Shown: positions 53,119 to 61,828 of the stretch, piece after piece | Position numbering within the stretch: the first letter of the stretch is position 1 | Layout: the number at the start of each line of letters is the position of its first letter | From: Rhodococcus coprophilus NBRC 100603 | GTDB lineage: Bacteria; Actinomycetota; Actinomycetes; Mycobacteriales; Mycobacteriaceae | Length of the DNA stretch: 64,000 nt | Assembly: GCF_001895045.1 (NCBI RefSeq) | Contig: NZ_BDAM01000003.1 | Span: 186,001-250,000, forward strand | Reading direction: 5' to 3' | Notes under the pieces: generated by a model | The model's input: only the letters and a program-made list of their open reading frames with translations | Told to the model about the DNA's origin: nothing | The model's database searches: none | Program-made: the position numbers and the translations under genes

Positions 53119-53757
53119 TCAGCTACCGCGTTTGATCCACTCCTCGAGGTGAGGAGATTCCGTCCCGATCGTGGTGCCGTCGCCGTGGCCGGTATGCACC
53201 GTGGTCTCGGCGGGCAGTGCGAACAGCTTGTCGCGGATCGACCCGATGATCGTCGGGAAATCCGAGAACGAACGCCCGGTCGCGCCCGGCCCGCCGGAGA
53301 ACAGAGTGTCGCCGGTGAACAGCTCGCCGGCTTCCGGCAGATACAGGCAGACCGAACCCGGCGAGTGACCCGGTGTCGCGATCGTCTGGATATCGGTGCC
53401 CGCCACCGAGATACGCTGACCGTCCTCGATAGTGCCGTGCGCGACGCCCGGGTGGGTCATCTCCCAGAGCATGTCGTCGGCGGGGTTGAGGAGGATCGGT
53501 GCGTCGAGCTTCTCCGACAGTTCGGGTGCGACGGTGATGTGGTCGTTGTGCGCGTGGGTGCAGACGATCGCCACCACCTTGCGGTTGCCGACGGCGTCGA
53601 TGATCGGCTGCGCGGTGTGCGCGGCGTCGATCACCACCACTTCGTCGTCGTTGCCGACGAGCCAGATGTTGTTGTCGACTTCCCACTCGCCACCGTCGAG
53701 AGCGAAGGTTCCGTGGGTGACGACGCGGTCGACCCGGATCGGCGACACGCTGCTCAC
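53119..53757 (-). CDS. Metallo-beta-lactamase-fold hydrolase of the formaldehyde/mycothiol pathway
   Basis: 212 aa. The metal motif is CTHAHNDHI, with later His in TPGHSPGS, the Asp in FTGDTLF, and HTGHGDGT. It lies directly after the MscR-type gene (GTGA overlap, 53754-53757), as Rv2260 follows mscR. It probably hydrolyses the S-formyl-mycothiol product. GTG 53757; the frame extends upstream only as noise. Confidence 0.85.
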   Translation of the reverse strand: MSSVSPIRVDRVVTHGTFALDGGEWEVDNNIWLVGNDDEVVVIDAAHTAQPIIDAVGNRKVVAIVCTHAHNDHITVAPELSEKLDAPILLNPADDMLWEMTHPGVAHGTIEDGQRISVAGTDIQTIATPGHSPGSVCLYLPEAGELFTGDTLFSGGPGATGRSFSDFPTIIGSIRDKLFALPAETTVHTGHGDGTTIGTESPHLEEWIKRGS

Positions 53758-54839
53758 AGGATCACCACCGAGCGGAGAACCTCGCCGCGGTGCATCGTCT
53801 CGAATGCCTTCTCGACATCGTCGATGCCGATGCGCTCGGTGACGAACTTCTCGAGCGGCAGTCGTCCCTGCTGGTACAGGTCGACGTACGTCGGGAAGTC
53901 GCGTTCGGGCAGGCAGTCTCCGTACCACGAACTCTTGAGCGATCCGCCGTGCGAGAAGAAGTCGACGAGCGGCATCTCGAGGGTCATGTCCGGCGTCGGA
54001 ACACCGACCAGGACGACGGTACCGGCCAGGTCACGGGCGTAGAACGCCTGCTTGTAGGTCTCCGGGCGGCCGACCGCGTCGATCACCACGTCCGCACCGA
54101 AACCGCCGGTGATCTCCTTGATGGCCTCGACCGCGTCGGTCGACCTGGAGTTGATCGTGTGGGTCGCGCCCAGGTCGGTTGCCCACTCGAGCTTCTTGTC
54201 GTCCCGGTCGACGGCGATGATCTTGCTCGCACCGGCGAGTCGGGCGCCCATGATCGCTGCGTCGCCGACGCCGCCGCATCCGATGACCGCGACGGACTGG
54301 CCGCGAGTGACGCCGCCGGTGTTGACCGCTGCGCCCAGGCCGGCCATGACGCCGCACCCGAGCAGACCCACCACGGCGGGATCCGCGCTCGGATCGACCT
54401 TGGTGCACTGACCCGCATGCACGAGGGTCTTGTCGGCAAACGCGCCGATACCCAGCGCCGGTGTCAGCTCGGTGCCGTCTTCGAGCGTCATCTTCTGCGT
54501 CGCGTTGAACGTCGAGAAGCAGTACTGGGGCTGACCACGCTTACACGCCCGGCACTGCCCGCACACGGCGCGCCAGTTGAGGACGACGAAATCGCCCACC
54601 GCAACCGAGTCGACGCCCTCGCCCACCGACTCGACGACGCCTGCGGCCTCGTGCCCGAGCAGGAAGGGGAACTCGTCGTTGATCCCGCCCTCACGGTAGT
54701 GCAGGTCGGTGTGGCACACACCGCACGCGGCGATCGCGACGACGACCTCGCCCGGTCCGGGATCGGGTATCACGATGGGCACGACCTCGACGGGTGCCCC
54801 CTTCGCGCGTGCAACGACTCCGCGAACTGTCTGTGACAT
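53754..54839 (-). CDS. mscR: Mycothiol-dependent formaldehyde dehydrogenase / nitrosothiol reductase
   Basis: 361 aa zinc alcohol dehydrogenase of class III. It oxidises S-hydroxymethyl-mycothiol with NAD. Catalytic zinc ligands are in ACGVCHTDL and LLGHEAAG; structural zinc in [15 protein letters not shown]; the NAD fold is [22 protein letters not shown] 54839 has an AAGGAG site. First gene of a two-gene operon. Confidence 0.92.
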   Translation of the reverse strand: MSQTVRGVVARAKGAPVEVVPIVIPDPGPGEVVVAIAACGVCHTDLHYREGGINDEFPFLLGHEAAGVVESVGEGVDSVAVGDFVVLNWRAVCGQCRACKRGQPQYCFSTFNATQKMTLEDGTELTPALGIGAFADKTLVHAGQCTKVDPSADPAVVGLLGCGVMAGLGAAVNTGGVTRGQSVAVIGCGGVGDAAIMGARLAGASKIIAVDRDDKKLEWATDLGATHTINSRSTDAVEAIKEITGGFGADVVIDAVGRPETYKQAFYARDLAGTVVLVGVPTPDMTLEMPLVDFFSHGGSLKSSWYGDCLPERDFPTYVDLYQQGRLPLEKFVTERIGIDDVEKAFETMHRGEVLRSVVIL

Positions 54840-54988
54840 GGTGAGGTCTCCTTCAACGAGATGTGGCTTGCGCCGATCGGTGATACCGACCCTATCGCTT
54901 GCGGGCACCTCGACTACCTGATCGAACAGCGAGCCCGACCCGCCCGAAAGACCAGAGGGTGCGACTCGGGAATCCGATGCGAAACCCG

Positions 54989-55204
54989 TCACGCCTCTCG
55001 GAAGCGCAGACCCCGAGCCGCGAGTTCCTCCCCGAGAATGCGGATCGCTCTCGGGCCGACCCCGTGGATGCGCAGCAGTTCCTTCGGGGTCGCAGTGGTC
55101 AGGTGTTCGAAATCGGTGTACCCGTGCTGGAAGAGGGCTCGACGGGACACCTTGCCCATCGCAGCCGGAAACTCTGTGCCGAACGACCCGTCGGAATCGT
55201 CCAC
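54989..55204 (-). CDS. Small helix-hairpin-helix protein
   Basis: 71 aa. The C-terminal part [21 protein letters not shown] is a helix-hairpin-helix motif, as in the RNA polymerase alpha C-terminal domain and DNA-binding proteins. There is no other domain. Function unknown; non-specific DNA binding is likely. ATG is used. It is divergent from the cutinase gene. Confidence 0.7.
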   Translation of the reverse strand: MDDSDGSFGTEFPAAMGKVSRRALFQHGYTDFEHLTTATPKELLRIHGVGPRAIRILGEELAARGLRFREA

Positions 55205-55397
55205 GCGTCTGTCCTTCCCTTTTTACCCTGGTTCACACGGACGATACGGGCCGCGAGAGGTAGCGAAGCCCGTTCGCCGCACCCGGTTCGGTACGTGAGG
55301 GATGTAACACGCGGCCGCGTTTTCGCGACGTGTGATGTGACCCGCCCCGCATCCTCGCACCGGATGTCCGACAGGTGATACGGATTGGAAACAACCC

Positions 55398-57179
55398 ATG
55401 GCCAACGAAAAGCCGTCGTCACGCAGCAAGGTCTTCGCCGGCGTGCTAGCGCCGATCGCGCTCGGAGTCGCGGCGGCAGTCGCCATCGCGTGGCCGCAAC
55501 CGACCCCGCCCACCGTCGCCGACCCCGCTCTGGCGGGTTTGGCCTCGACAGCCGACTGTCACGACATGGTCAGCATCGGCGTGGGCGGCCGCGGCGATAC
55601 CCCTCGCGACCAGACGAAGATGCTCGTCGACGAGAAGGGCAACAAGTTGCCCGCGGCGCAGCAGGGCGCGTACCGGAGCCACTGGGTGGATCCGGTGATC
55701 AACGCGCCGCTGGAGGACCACGAGGGCGACAACGGGTACGCGGCGATCTACATCGAGTATCCCGCCGACCTGTCGAGCTACGAAGACGCCGTGAACACGG
55801 GCGCCGACAACACCATCCAGGTCATGAAGGCCATCCAGGCCTCGTGCCCCGACACCCAGTTCGCCATCGTCGGCTTCAGCGAAGGCGCGGATGTCGCCCG
55901 GCGTGCGGCGATGCAGATCGGCAACCAGACACAGAACCCGGACGGCACCTGGCCCAATGGCGATCCCAGCGCGGTCACGGGAGTCGTCATTCTGTCCGAC
56001 GCCGGCCGCGGCGTCGACGGAGAATTCTTCCCGGGCGCCAAGGATCCCAGCAATCCCGACGGATTCGACCGCCCCTACGACCCGAGCGCGGGCACAGCCC
56101 CCGGCGGCGGAGCGTTGCCCGGAACAGGCGGTGAGTTCGGCAAGCTGAACGGCAAGGTTGCCTCCTTCTGCTCCGAGGGCGACTTCGCGTGCTCGACGCC
56201 CGACAACATCTCCCTGATCGAACTGCTCGTCAACCTCGGACGGCAGGTGAACGGTGATGCCATCGAGCGTGAAGGGCTGACCCCCGCAACGGGCGCCGAT
56301 CTCGCACAGGTCCTCGGCCGGGTCGCGCTCCTCGCCCTCGCCGATGTTTCCGCCGACGAAGACTGGATGCGTTCGGACGAGACGTTCCTCGACGTGCTGA
56401 TCAAGGTGTCCGAGCCCGGCTACGTGCCCGAGGCCAAGACGACGCCGGTCGCAGCCGACGGGTCCGAGCCCATTCCGGCGGATCGCCTGGCCAACCTCGC
56501 ATACCTCCCGGAGAAGCTCCTCAAGGAAGTCATCGGATTGGTCCGGACCAACCAGAACACCCTCGCGGTGATCATGAGCGACCCCTACGACCAGACCTTC
56601 GGCTACAACCGGGAGACCGACGACCACTACGGTCACCACTTCGACTACTGGGACGACGACATCGACGGTAAGGGCACCAGCACCGTCGACTATGCGGCCG
56701 CGTGGCTCACTCACCTCGCCGAGCAGGCCAAGCAGGGCAAGCCGGTGTCCAGCGACGCCGAAGCCAAGGCGGCGCGGATGATGGCCGCCGCCGAAGCTGC
56801 GGAAGCCTCCGAGACCACGGAGACCTCCGAGACGACACCCGCGTCGCCCAGCGATCAGGCGAACCCGCAGACGTCGCCGGCTCAGGACGGCGCCGTACCG
56901 GCACCCCCCGCTCCGGCACCGGGTGCTCCCGTACCGGGTGCTCCCGTACCGGGCGTCGCCCCCGCTCCGACCGCCCCTTCCGGCGCGCCTTCCGTGGCAC
57001 CGGTTCCGGGCACCGTCCCCGCCCCCGAAGGTGCCGGCATGCCGGTGCCGCCCACCGGCGAACCGAGCACCGGTCAGCCGACCACCGGTGAGCCGACAAC
57101 GGAGCAGCCGACGGGCACTACGGCTCCGGCCACCACGACGGCGCCTACGACGACGCCGTCGCCGCAGCCTGTTCCCTGA
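55398..57179 (+). CDS. Cutinase-family esterase with Pro/Thr-rich tail
   Basis: 593 aa. N-terminal membrane segment or signal (about 11-32), then an alpha/beta-hydrolase with nucleophile Ser161 in VGFSEGADVA (the family has GYSQG). Likely acid Asp and His lie in the DPYDQTFGYN and HHFDYWDD region. The last 120 residues are Ala/Pro/Thr-rich (repeats GAPVPGAPVPG and TGEPTTEQP) and probably pass the cell wall. It is likely surface-bound, acting on esters or envelope lipids. The 3' end overlaps the convergent LuxR gene by 35 bp. Confidence 0.85.
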   Translation: MANEKPSSRSKVFAGVLAPIALGVAAAVAIAWPQPTPPTVADPALAGLASTADCHDMVSIGVGGRGDTPRDQTKMLVDEKGNKLPAAQQGAYRSHWVDPVINAPLEDHEGDNGYAAIYIEYPADLSSYEDAVNTGADNTIQVMKAIQASCPDTQFAIVGFSEGADVARRAAMQIGNQTQNPDGTWPNGDPSAVTGVVILSDAGRGVDGEFFPGAKDPSNPDGFDRPYDPSAGTAPGGGALPGTGGEFGKLNGKVASFCSEGDFACSTPDNISLIELLVNLGRQVNGDAIEREGLTPATGADLAQVLGRVALLALADVSADEDWMRSDETFLDVLIKVSEPGYVPEAKTTPVAADGSEPIPADRLANLAYLPEKLLKEVIGLVRTNQNTLAVIMSDPYDQTFGYNRETDDHYGHHFDYWDDDIDGKGTSTVDYAAAWLTHLAEQAKQGKPVSSDAEAKAARMMAAAEAAEASETTETSETTPASPSDQANPQTSPAQDGAVPAPPAPAPGAPVPGAPVPGVAPAPTAPSGAPSVAPVPGTVPAPEGAGMPVPPTGEPSTGQPTTGEPTTEQPTGTTAPATTTAPTTTPSPQPVP

Positions 57180-58536
57180 TCGTCCCTGAACCGAAGAACT
57201 CGGCGTCAGCTCTCGCGGCTTTGACCCCGGCCTCGGAACCGAGAGCCGCGGCCTCGCCACGGGAGCTGACGCCGAGTTTTTTGAGCACGTTCGCCACGTG
57301 GAATTTCACCGTGGCCTCGGTGACCCCGAGACTCTCCGCGATGGCGCGGTTGCGTCGGCCCGCCACCAGATGCCCGAGGACTTCCACTTCCCGCGAGCCG
57401 AGGGCGCTCAGTGCGTCGAGCGCCGGGCCCTCTGCCGTGGGCGACGGAAGATCGAGTGGCAGTCGGACAGACACGCGGCAACCCCATCCCGCGGTGGCTT
57501 CGGTGTCGATGACGCCCCCGAGCGCGTCGACCCGATCTCGCAAGCGTCGTTCGAGTTCGAGGGCATCGAGATCGCCGGGTCCGTCGTCGCGGATGTCGAC
57601 GAGCAGGCTCGTACCGTCGCAGTTCCATGCCACTCGGATACGGTGGACGCCGGCTTGAGCCGACAGCGCCAGCACTGCGCCCCGGGCCAGGGCGCGGGCA
57701 GCGTGTGCGATCTCCCCCGGCAGTCCTCGCCCGTCGACGGGAGGCGCCACCATGTCCAGCTTCAAGTCGTGGTGACGGACCAGTCCGCGCAACTCGCCGT
57801 GCATCCGCGCGAAGGCGGTGGTCACCGCCTCTTCCGCGAGTTCGCGATGAAGGTCGACCGACGACCTCAGGCCGATGAGAGCTGCGGTCGCCGTCTCCCG
57901 AGCCGTCGTCCTGGCCCGGCTGTCGTCGAGGTCGCGGGAGCGGAGCGTCGCGAGAAGGGTCTCGAGCGTGGCGGCGTGAGCCTCGGTGAGTTCGGCGACG
58001 GTCCGCGCACGTTCGGCGGACGCCGCGCGCGACTCTGCAAGGTAGGCCGGACTGGCGCTCTGCACCTGCAACTGGATGGCGGTAGCGACGAGGCCGAACA
58101 GAGCGCTCGTCAGTGCGAGCGGCGTCGAGGCGGTCCAGGTTCCCTGCCGGGGAAGGAGGACCAGCAGCGTGTCGGTGCGGTCCAGCACCGCCCACGCGTC
58201 GCGATCACGACCCGCGAGCCGAACGCTTCCACGTTTCGTCCGGTCCACGGAGAGATCGCACCGGATGCGGTCGAGTTCGGCGATGGTGACCCGGTCGACG
58301 ATCGCCGGGTCTCCCGCGACCTTGCGGGGCCTGCCGGTGCATTCGCGGGTGAAGACCACCAGAGCGGTGTGCGGAACGAAGTCCGAGAGCAGTGTCGAGA
58401 ACCGCACACCGATTTCCGGCAACGGACCCACCAGCACGTCGCGCAGGGCGGCCAGAAGCTCTTCGGTCCCGTACTCGGTCGTGCCGTCTGCTGCTGTTCG
58501 GGTCACCGGCTTGCCGGTCACTGTCGTGCTGTTCAC
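57145..58536 (-). CDS. LuxR-type regulator with histidine-kinase-like ATPase region
   Basis: 463 aa. A GAF-like N-terminal part is followed by coiled segments (about 170-225) and a region resembling a HATPase of the NarX group: DIRDDGPGD and GWGCRVSVRLPL. The C-terminal 60 residues before the tail are a LuxR HTH (LGSREVEVLGHLVAGRRNR, then VTEATVKFHVANVLKKLGV). No phospho-acceptor histidine box or receiver domain is evident. Kinase-like sensing and DNA binding would thus be in one chain. It overlaps the cutinase gene tail to tail. Confidence 0.82.
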   Translation of the reverse strand: MNSTTVTGKPVTRTAADGTTEYGTEELLAALRDVLVGPLPEIGVRFSTLLSDFVPHTALVVFTRECTGRPRKVAGDPAIVDRVTIAELDRIRCDLSVDRTKRGSVRLAGRDRDAWAVLDRTDTLLVLLPRQGTWTASTPLALTSALFGLVATAIQLQVQSASPAYLAESRAASAERARTVAELTEAHAATLETLLATLRSRDLDDSRARTTARETATAALIGLRSSVDLHRELAEEAVTTAFARMHGELRGLVRHHDLKLDMVAPPVDGRGLPGEIAHAARALARGAVLALSAQAGVHRIRVAWNCDGTSLLVDIRDDGPGDLDALELERRLRDRVDALGGVIDTEATAGWGCRVSVRLPLDLPSPTAEGPALDALSALGSREVEVLGHLVAGRRNRAIAESLGVTEATVKFHVANVLKKLGVSSRGEAAALGSEAGVKAARADAEFFGSGTIREQAAATASS

Positions 58537-58932
58537 TACGGAAAGATATCGCGGGACCTATGCGACTTCTGCCGCCCACCGGCGAGGGCTCACAGGCCCG
58601 GAAACGATTGTCCACGTGCAGTTAAGGGGACTCGAACCCCTTGACCCCCACACTGCCACTGTGAAGACGAGAAGGTCACCATGTCACGGGGGTGCTATCG
58701 CGTCAGCTCTACCAGCAATTACTCGTACCAGCGCGTCTACCTTGTATCACCTCGTGGCATACCGAGTCAGGACAGAGCTAGGACATCTGGTCAAGTCCCA
58801 AGTAGTGGTGTAACTCGGCGGCACAGGCGCGGGCTGGATGCCGGCCGGGAGCGTAGATACCTGAATTCGACACCGCGTGTATGTGGTTGACATTCAGGCT
58901 GTCTCGTACTCGCGGGCGTTCTGGTCGTAGGT
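58537..58932. other. Intergenic stretch with tRNA-derived attachment site
   Basis: 396 bp with no convincing gene. It contains the tRNA-Ala 3' fragment (58621-58663) and one copy of an inner direct repeat (58790-58806). The region from here to 61570 has more A/T in third positions than its surroundings. Confidence 0.5.
58621..58663 (-). repeat. Duplicated 3' half of tRNA-Ala (att site)
   Basis: Matches 61621-61662 of the intact tRNA-Ala gene: an 18-bp identical block (58623-58640), one extra T, then 17 identical bases and a near match to TGTG. It covers the anticodon-to-acceptor part (T-arm and GGC). It lacks the 5' half, so it is not a gene. This is the classic product of integration into a tRNA 3' end. 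Confidence 0.82.
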
Positions 58933-59163
58933 GTGCTCGGACTGGGGCCCACTTACGGCAAGGGATCGGCGTTGACGAAACGACAGTGGGCGGTCAGGGG
59001 TCTCGGGGACTACCCCGAGATTGATTCGGAGGAACTCCAGACGTGGGTGAATACCAGTAAGCGGGCCCTGCAGTCGGCCGGGGTCGTCGAGGCGTTCGGT
59101 GTCGCCGCCGGTGAGCGGGTCACGATCCGCATGAACCCGGGAGAGACCTGGCTCGTCCGCTGA
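58933..59163 (+). CDS. Small unknown protein on the island
   Basis: 76 aa or shorter. The reliable part begins at TTG or the codons after it (TKRQWAVRGLGDYPEIDSEE) and continues to GETWLVR. Codon use looks coding. I do not recognise the family. It could be the C-terminal remainder of a larger gene cut by rearrangement. It lies 70 bp before the abrB-type gene. Confidence 0.45.
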   Translation: MLGLGPTYGKGSALTKRQWAVRGLGDYPEIDSEELQTWVNTSKRALQSAGVVEAFGVAAGERVTIRMNPGETWLVR

Positions 59164-59193
59164 CCCCCGCTCAGTACAGTCGAACCAGCGGGT

Positions 59194-59205
59194 CCAACTA
59201 GTTGG
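59194..59205. promoter_or_regulatory. Palindromic operator of the AbrB-ABC operon
   Basis: Perfect 12-bp palindrome CCAACTAGTTGG, followed by TTCAACTGG, a partial second site. A TATAAC -10 box is at 59220-59225 and the ATG is seven bases later, so the site covers the -35 region of a leaderless promoter. Likely autoregulatory site for the AbrB-type protein. Confidence 0.7.
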
Positions 59206-59232
59206 AATAGTTCAACTGGTATAACTTTCGAC

Positions 59233-59505
59233 ATGAGCCCTCGACGCGAACCAAGCCGTTCACAGTCAGCCCCTTCGGGCAAATTCGCCGCGACGGTCGT
59301 TATGGGAGAGAAGGGGCAGATAGTCATTCCCAAGGGAGCGCGCGACCTCCTCGGCATCGGCCCAGGTGACACGTTGCTGCTTCTTGCGGACATCGACCGA
59401 GGAATCGCCGTCGTGCGGCCGGAGCTCTTCGAGGGCTTTCTCGAGCAAGCCCTGAACGCCACTCTTCAACCGCCCACCGCGGACACCGCGGAGGAAACGT
59501 CATGA
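59233..59505 (+). CDS. AbrB/MazE/SpoVT-type transcription regulator
   Basis: 90 aa. The swapped-hairpin DNA-binding domain spans about residues 20-65: MGEKGQIVIPKGARDLLGIG, then DTLLLLAD and IAVVRPE. The short C-terminal part may dimerise. ATG 59233 has no Shine-Dalgarno and follows a TATAAC box. Its stop overlaps the ATPase ATG (59502-59505). It most likely controls the exporter operon it begins. Confidence 0.85.
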   Translation: MSPRREPSRSQSAPSGKFAATVVMGEKGQIVIPKGARDLLGIGPGDTLLLLADIDRGIAVVRPELFEGFLEQALNATLQPPTADTAEETS

Positions 59506-60413
59506 GCGTCGTGTCTTGTCGTGATGTCACTCGGAGTTTCGGTGATCTCGCCGCCGTGGACGGGGTGAGCCTGAGTGTCGAGCAGAACGAGGTCGTCGGC
59601 ATCATCGGCCCCAATGGGGCTGGAAAAACGACGCTCCTCAACTGCCTGGAGGGCCTGGACGTACCCACGTCCGGTTCGATCGACGTGCTCGGCTTTTGCC
59701 CGGTGAAGGATGCCCACGTGCTCGCGCAGCGGGTAGGTGTCCAGCTGCAGCACGCGGCTCTGCTGCCCAGATTGAAGGTGGGCGAGGCGCTGGAACTGTT
59801 CTCGTCGTTCTATGCCCGGCCGATGCCCTGGCGTCCGCTTCTGGAGACTCTCGGGATCGCAGCCAAGGAGAAATCCTATGTGGCCAAGCTATCCGGTGGA
59901 GAGCGACAGCGCGTGTTCATAGCGCTTGCCCTTATTCACGACCCGGAGCTGCTCTTCCTCGACGAGCTCACCACCTCACTCGACCCGCAGGCGCGCCTGG
60001 CGATGTGGGAGGTGGTCCGCGACATTCGCCGACGCGGCAAGACGGTCGTCCTCACGACGCACTACATGGAGGAGGCCGAGGCGCTCTGCGACCGGGTCGC
60101 GATCATAAACCAGGGCAGACTCGTCGCTCTGGACACCGTCCGGGGGCTCATTTCGGCTCACGGAGGAGATTCCACGTTGCGACTGACTCTCGACCGCCCC
60201 ACACCGCCCACCCTGACCTCCGTGGAAGGGGTCTCCTCGGTGAACTCCGACAACGCCGTGACAATCATCCGTGGACGCGGGGCATTTGCCCAGAATGTGC
60301 TTTCCCACCTGACGCAGGCCGGGGCCGTGGTGACCGACATGACCATGAGCTCACCCGGGATGGAAGAGGTATTTCTCAACCTGACCGGACGCACGATGCG
60401 AGAGGCGCCCTGA
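59502..60413 (+). CDS. ABC exporter ATPase (DrrA/CcmA type)
   Basis: 303 aa. Walker A IGPNGAGKTTLLNCL, signature LSGGERQRVFIALAL, Walker B LLFLDELTTSLDP and switch VLTTHYMEEAEALCD. Such ATPases pair with ABC-2 permeases for drug, lipid or peptide export. The C-terminal 90 residues are the usual regulatory extension. The stop overlaps the permease ATG (TGATG). Confidence 0.92.
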   Translation: MSVVSCRDVTRSFGDLAAVDGVSLSVEQNEVVGIIGPNGAGKTTLLNCLEGLDVPTSGSIDVLGFCPVKDAHVLAQRVGVQLQHAALLPRLKVGEALELFSSFYARPMPWRPLLETLGIAAKEKSYVAKLSGGERQRVFIALALIHDPELLFLDELTTSLDPQARLAMWEVVRDIRRRGKTVVLTTHYMEEAEALCDRVAIINQGRLVALDTVRGLISAHGGDSTLRLTLDRPTPPTLTSVEGVSSVNSDNAVTIIRGRGAFAQNVLSHLTQAGAVVTDMTMSSPGMEEVFLNLTGRTMREAP

Positions 60414-61162
60414 TGCGGACATATCGGACACTAATCCTCACCCTTGCCCGCTCCACACTGCGCGAGCCGGTGGGATTCTTCTTCACACTGATCTTCGCGC
60501 CCATGCTGATGGTGATTCTGGGGCTGATCTTTGGCAACGATCCAAGCCCAGAGTTCGGCGGGCGAGGCTTTGTGGCCGCCACGCTCCCTGCCTACGCCTC
60601 ACTGGTGGTGGCGATCATGGGCGTTCTCACGCTGCCAGTGAGCCAACTGCAGCTCCGCGAGAGCGGCGCCCTGCTGAGACTGCGGGCCACACCGCTTCGC
60701 CCGCAGTCCTACGTCGCCGCCGACCTCACCGTCAACTTCCTGATCGGTCTGACAGGGATCGCCTTTGCCCTGATGGTGGGGATTCTCGGCTTCGGGGTGC
60801 GACCGGAGGGCAACCTGGTGTCAGTGCTCGCGGCCGCGGCGCTCGGACTGGTCGCGTTCCTGGCGCTCGGTTACACGCTGGCGGCAATCTACCCATCTGC
60901 GGCCGCAGCGACGGGCATCGGGAACGGGCTGATGATCCTGCTGATGATGACGTCGGGGGCGTTCGTGCCGCTGGCCGTACTCCCGGAAGGCGTACAGCGT
61001 GTGACGGAATTCTCGCCGATCCGTCACCTGGTTGACCTGATGCAAGGCCTGTGGAACGGCGATCCATGGTCCAACTACGGGCTTGCCACGGCCGTACTCG
61101 TCGGCATGATCGTCATCTTCGGCACCATGGGCGCCCGGTTGTTCAAGTGGAACGCAGCATGA
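60413..61162 (+). CDS. ABC-2 type permease
   Basis: 249 aa, six predicted membrane segments (first about 20-42, last about 225-245). It has the ABC-2 pattern, with a polar loop after the first helix and the QLRESGALLRLRATPL coupling segment. Export substrate unknown. It is the last gene of the AbrB-ATPase-permease operon. Confidence 0.9.
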   Translation: MRTYRTLILTLARSTLREPVGFFFTLIFAPMLMVILGLIFGNDPSPEFGGRGFVAATLPAYASLVVAIMGVLTLPVSQLQLRESGALLRLRATPLRPQSYVAADLTVNFLIGLTGIAFALMVGILGFGVRPEGNLVSVLAAAALGLVAFLALGYTLAAIYPSAAAATGIGNGLMILLMMTSGAFVPLAVLPEGVQRVTEFSPIRHLVDLMQGLWNGDPWSNYGLATAVLVGMIVIFGTMGARLFKWNAA

Positions 61163-61257
61163 ACCGCTCGGTGAATCGAACCAACATGGACCGGGCGCCA
61201 TTCCGGGAGAACATCGGCTAACGGGTCAAACCCCAGTGGTCGAGTCCCGAGTAGTCA

Positions 61258-61530
61258 TGCAAACTCTCGCCTCGTGCGGTCACTGGACTGGAACGATGCG
61301 TTCGGGTAGGCCTATTCGCCGAACAGAGGAAGGCGGCAAGGCTGCCGCCGATCACCCTACGGATTCTGCGGCACTCGTCAGTCTCCCGGATCCTCGCGGC
61401 GGGCGTGCCCGCCGACGTGGTGGCGGCCTGGCACGGGCACAGCGAAAGGACGACTCAGGCGGTCTACGGCCGGGTTTCTGACGACCGGCTCGCGGCCGCG
61501 TCGTCCGCGATATCCGGAGCAATAGGACAG
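61258..61530 (+). pseudogene. Tyrosine recombinase (integrase) C-terminal remnant
   Basis: The reading frame through 61309-61510 gives KAARLPPITLRILRHSSVSR, then ILAAGVPADVV, then AAWHGHSERTTQAVYGRV. This matches the integrase active-site block: Arg-His, a His, and the nucleophile Tyr. The N-terminal 250 residues are absent and the frame closes upstream at 61252-61254. It reads on past the tRNA without a natural end. It lies beside the tRNA it presumably used. Confidence 0.75.
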
Positions 61531-61574
61531 AGTCATGACATTCCGACCCCCGACCGCACCTGTCCAGGACAGCG

Positions 61575-61610
61575 AGAAGCCCCCTCCGATGCAGATCGGA
61601 GGGGGCTTCT
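61575..61610 (-). terminator. Terminator of tRNA-Ala
   Basis: A 16-bp perfect stem (61575-61590 with 61595-61610, AGAAGCCCCCTCCGAT/ATCGGAGGGGGCTTCT), loop GCAG, 6 bp beyond the tRNA 3' end on the minus strand. Confidence 0.85.
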
Positions 61611-61616
61611 GTTCTG

Positions 61617-61689
61617 TGGAGCTAAGGGGACTCGAACCCCTGACCCCCACACTGCCAGTGTGGTGCGCTACCAGCTGCGCCATAGCCCC
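61617..61689 (-). tRNA. tRNA-Ala, anticodon GGC
   Basis: 73 nt, complete cloverleaf on the minus strand. The acceptor stem GGGGCTA/TAGCTCC includes the G3:U70 pair that marks tRNA-Ala; discriminator A. The anticodon stem is CCACA/TGTGG with loop CTGGCAG; the T-arm is AGGGG-TTCGAGT-CCCCT. CCA is not encoded. It is followed by a strong terminator. It serves as the attachment gene of the island to its low-coordinate side. Confidence 0.95.
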
Positions 61690-61828
61690 GTATCCATTTT
61701 TCGGCACCGGGGGCAACCCCGTGCGCTGAAAGAAAGTTACACCATCGCGCTCGTCGCCAACAAATCGCCTGGTAGACGACGGAACGGTGGAGACGTTCTG
61801 CCGATGCCTCCCACCGCGGTCCGCGTCG

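Larger units (their letters stand above)
58621..61662. mobile_element. Degenerate integrative element at tRNA-Ala(GGC)
   Basis: About 3 kb bounded by the tRNA fragment and the intact tRNA gene. Contents in order: a 76-aa unknown gene, AbrB-type regulator, ABC ATPase, ABC permease, and a tyrosine-recombinase stub next to the tRNA. No excisionase, replication or transfer genes are seen, so it is probably immobile. Confidence 0.72.

Noticed and set aside
55309-55320. Palindrome ACGCGGCCGCGT in the HhH/cutinase divergent region as operator
   Set aside because: It is composed almost only of G and C, common by chance at this base composition, and has no clear promoter around it.
58621-58663. A second tRNA gene
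   Set aside because: The D-arm, 5' acceptor strand and half of the anticodon stem are missing, and an extra base lies before the T-stem.
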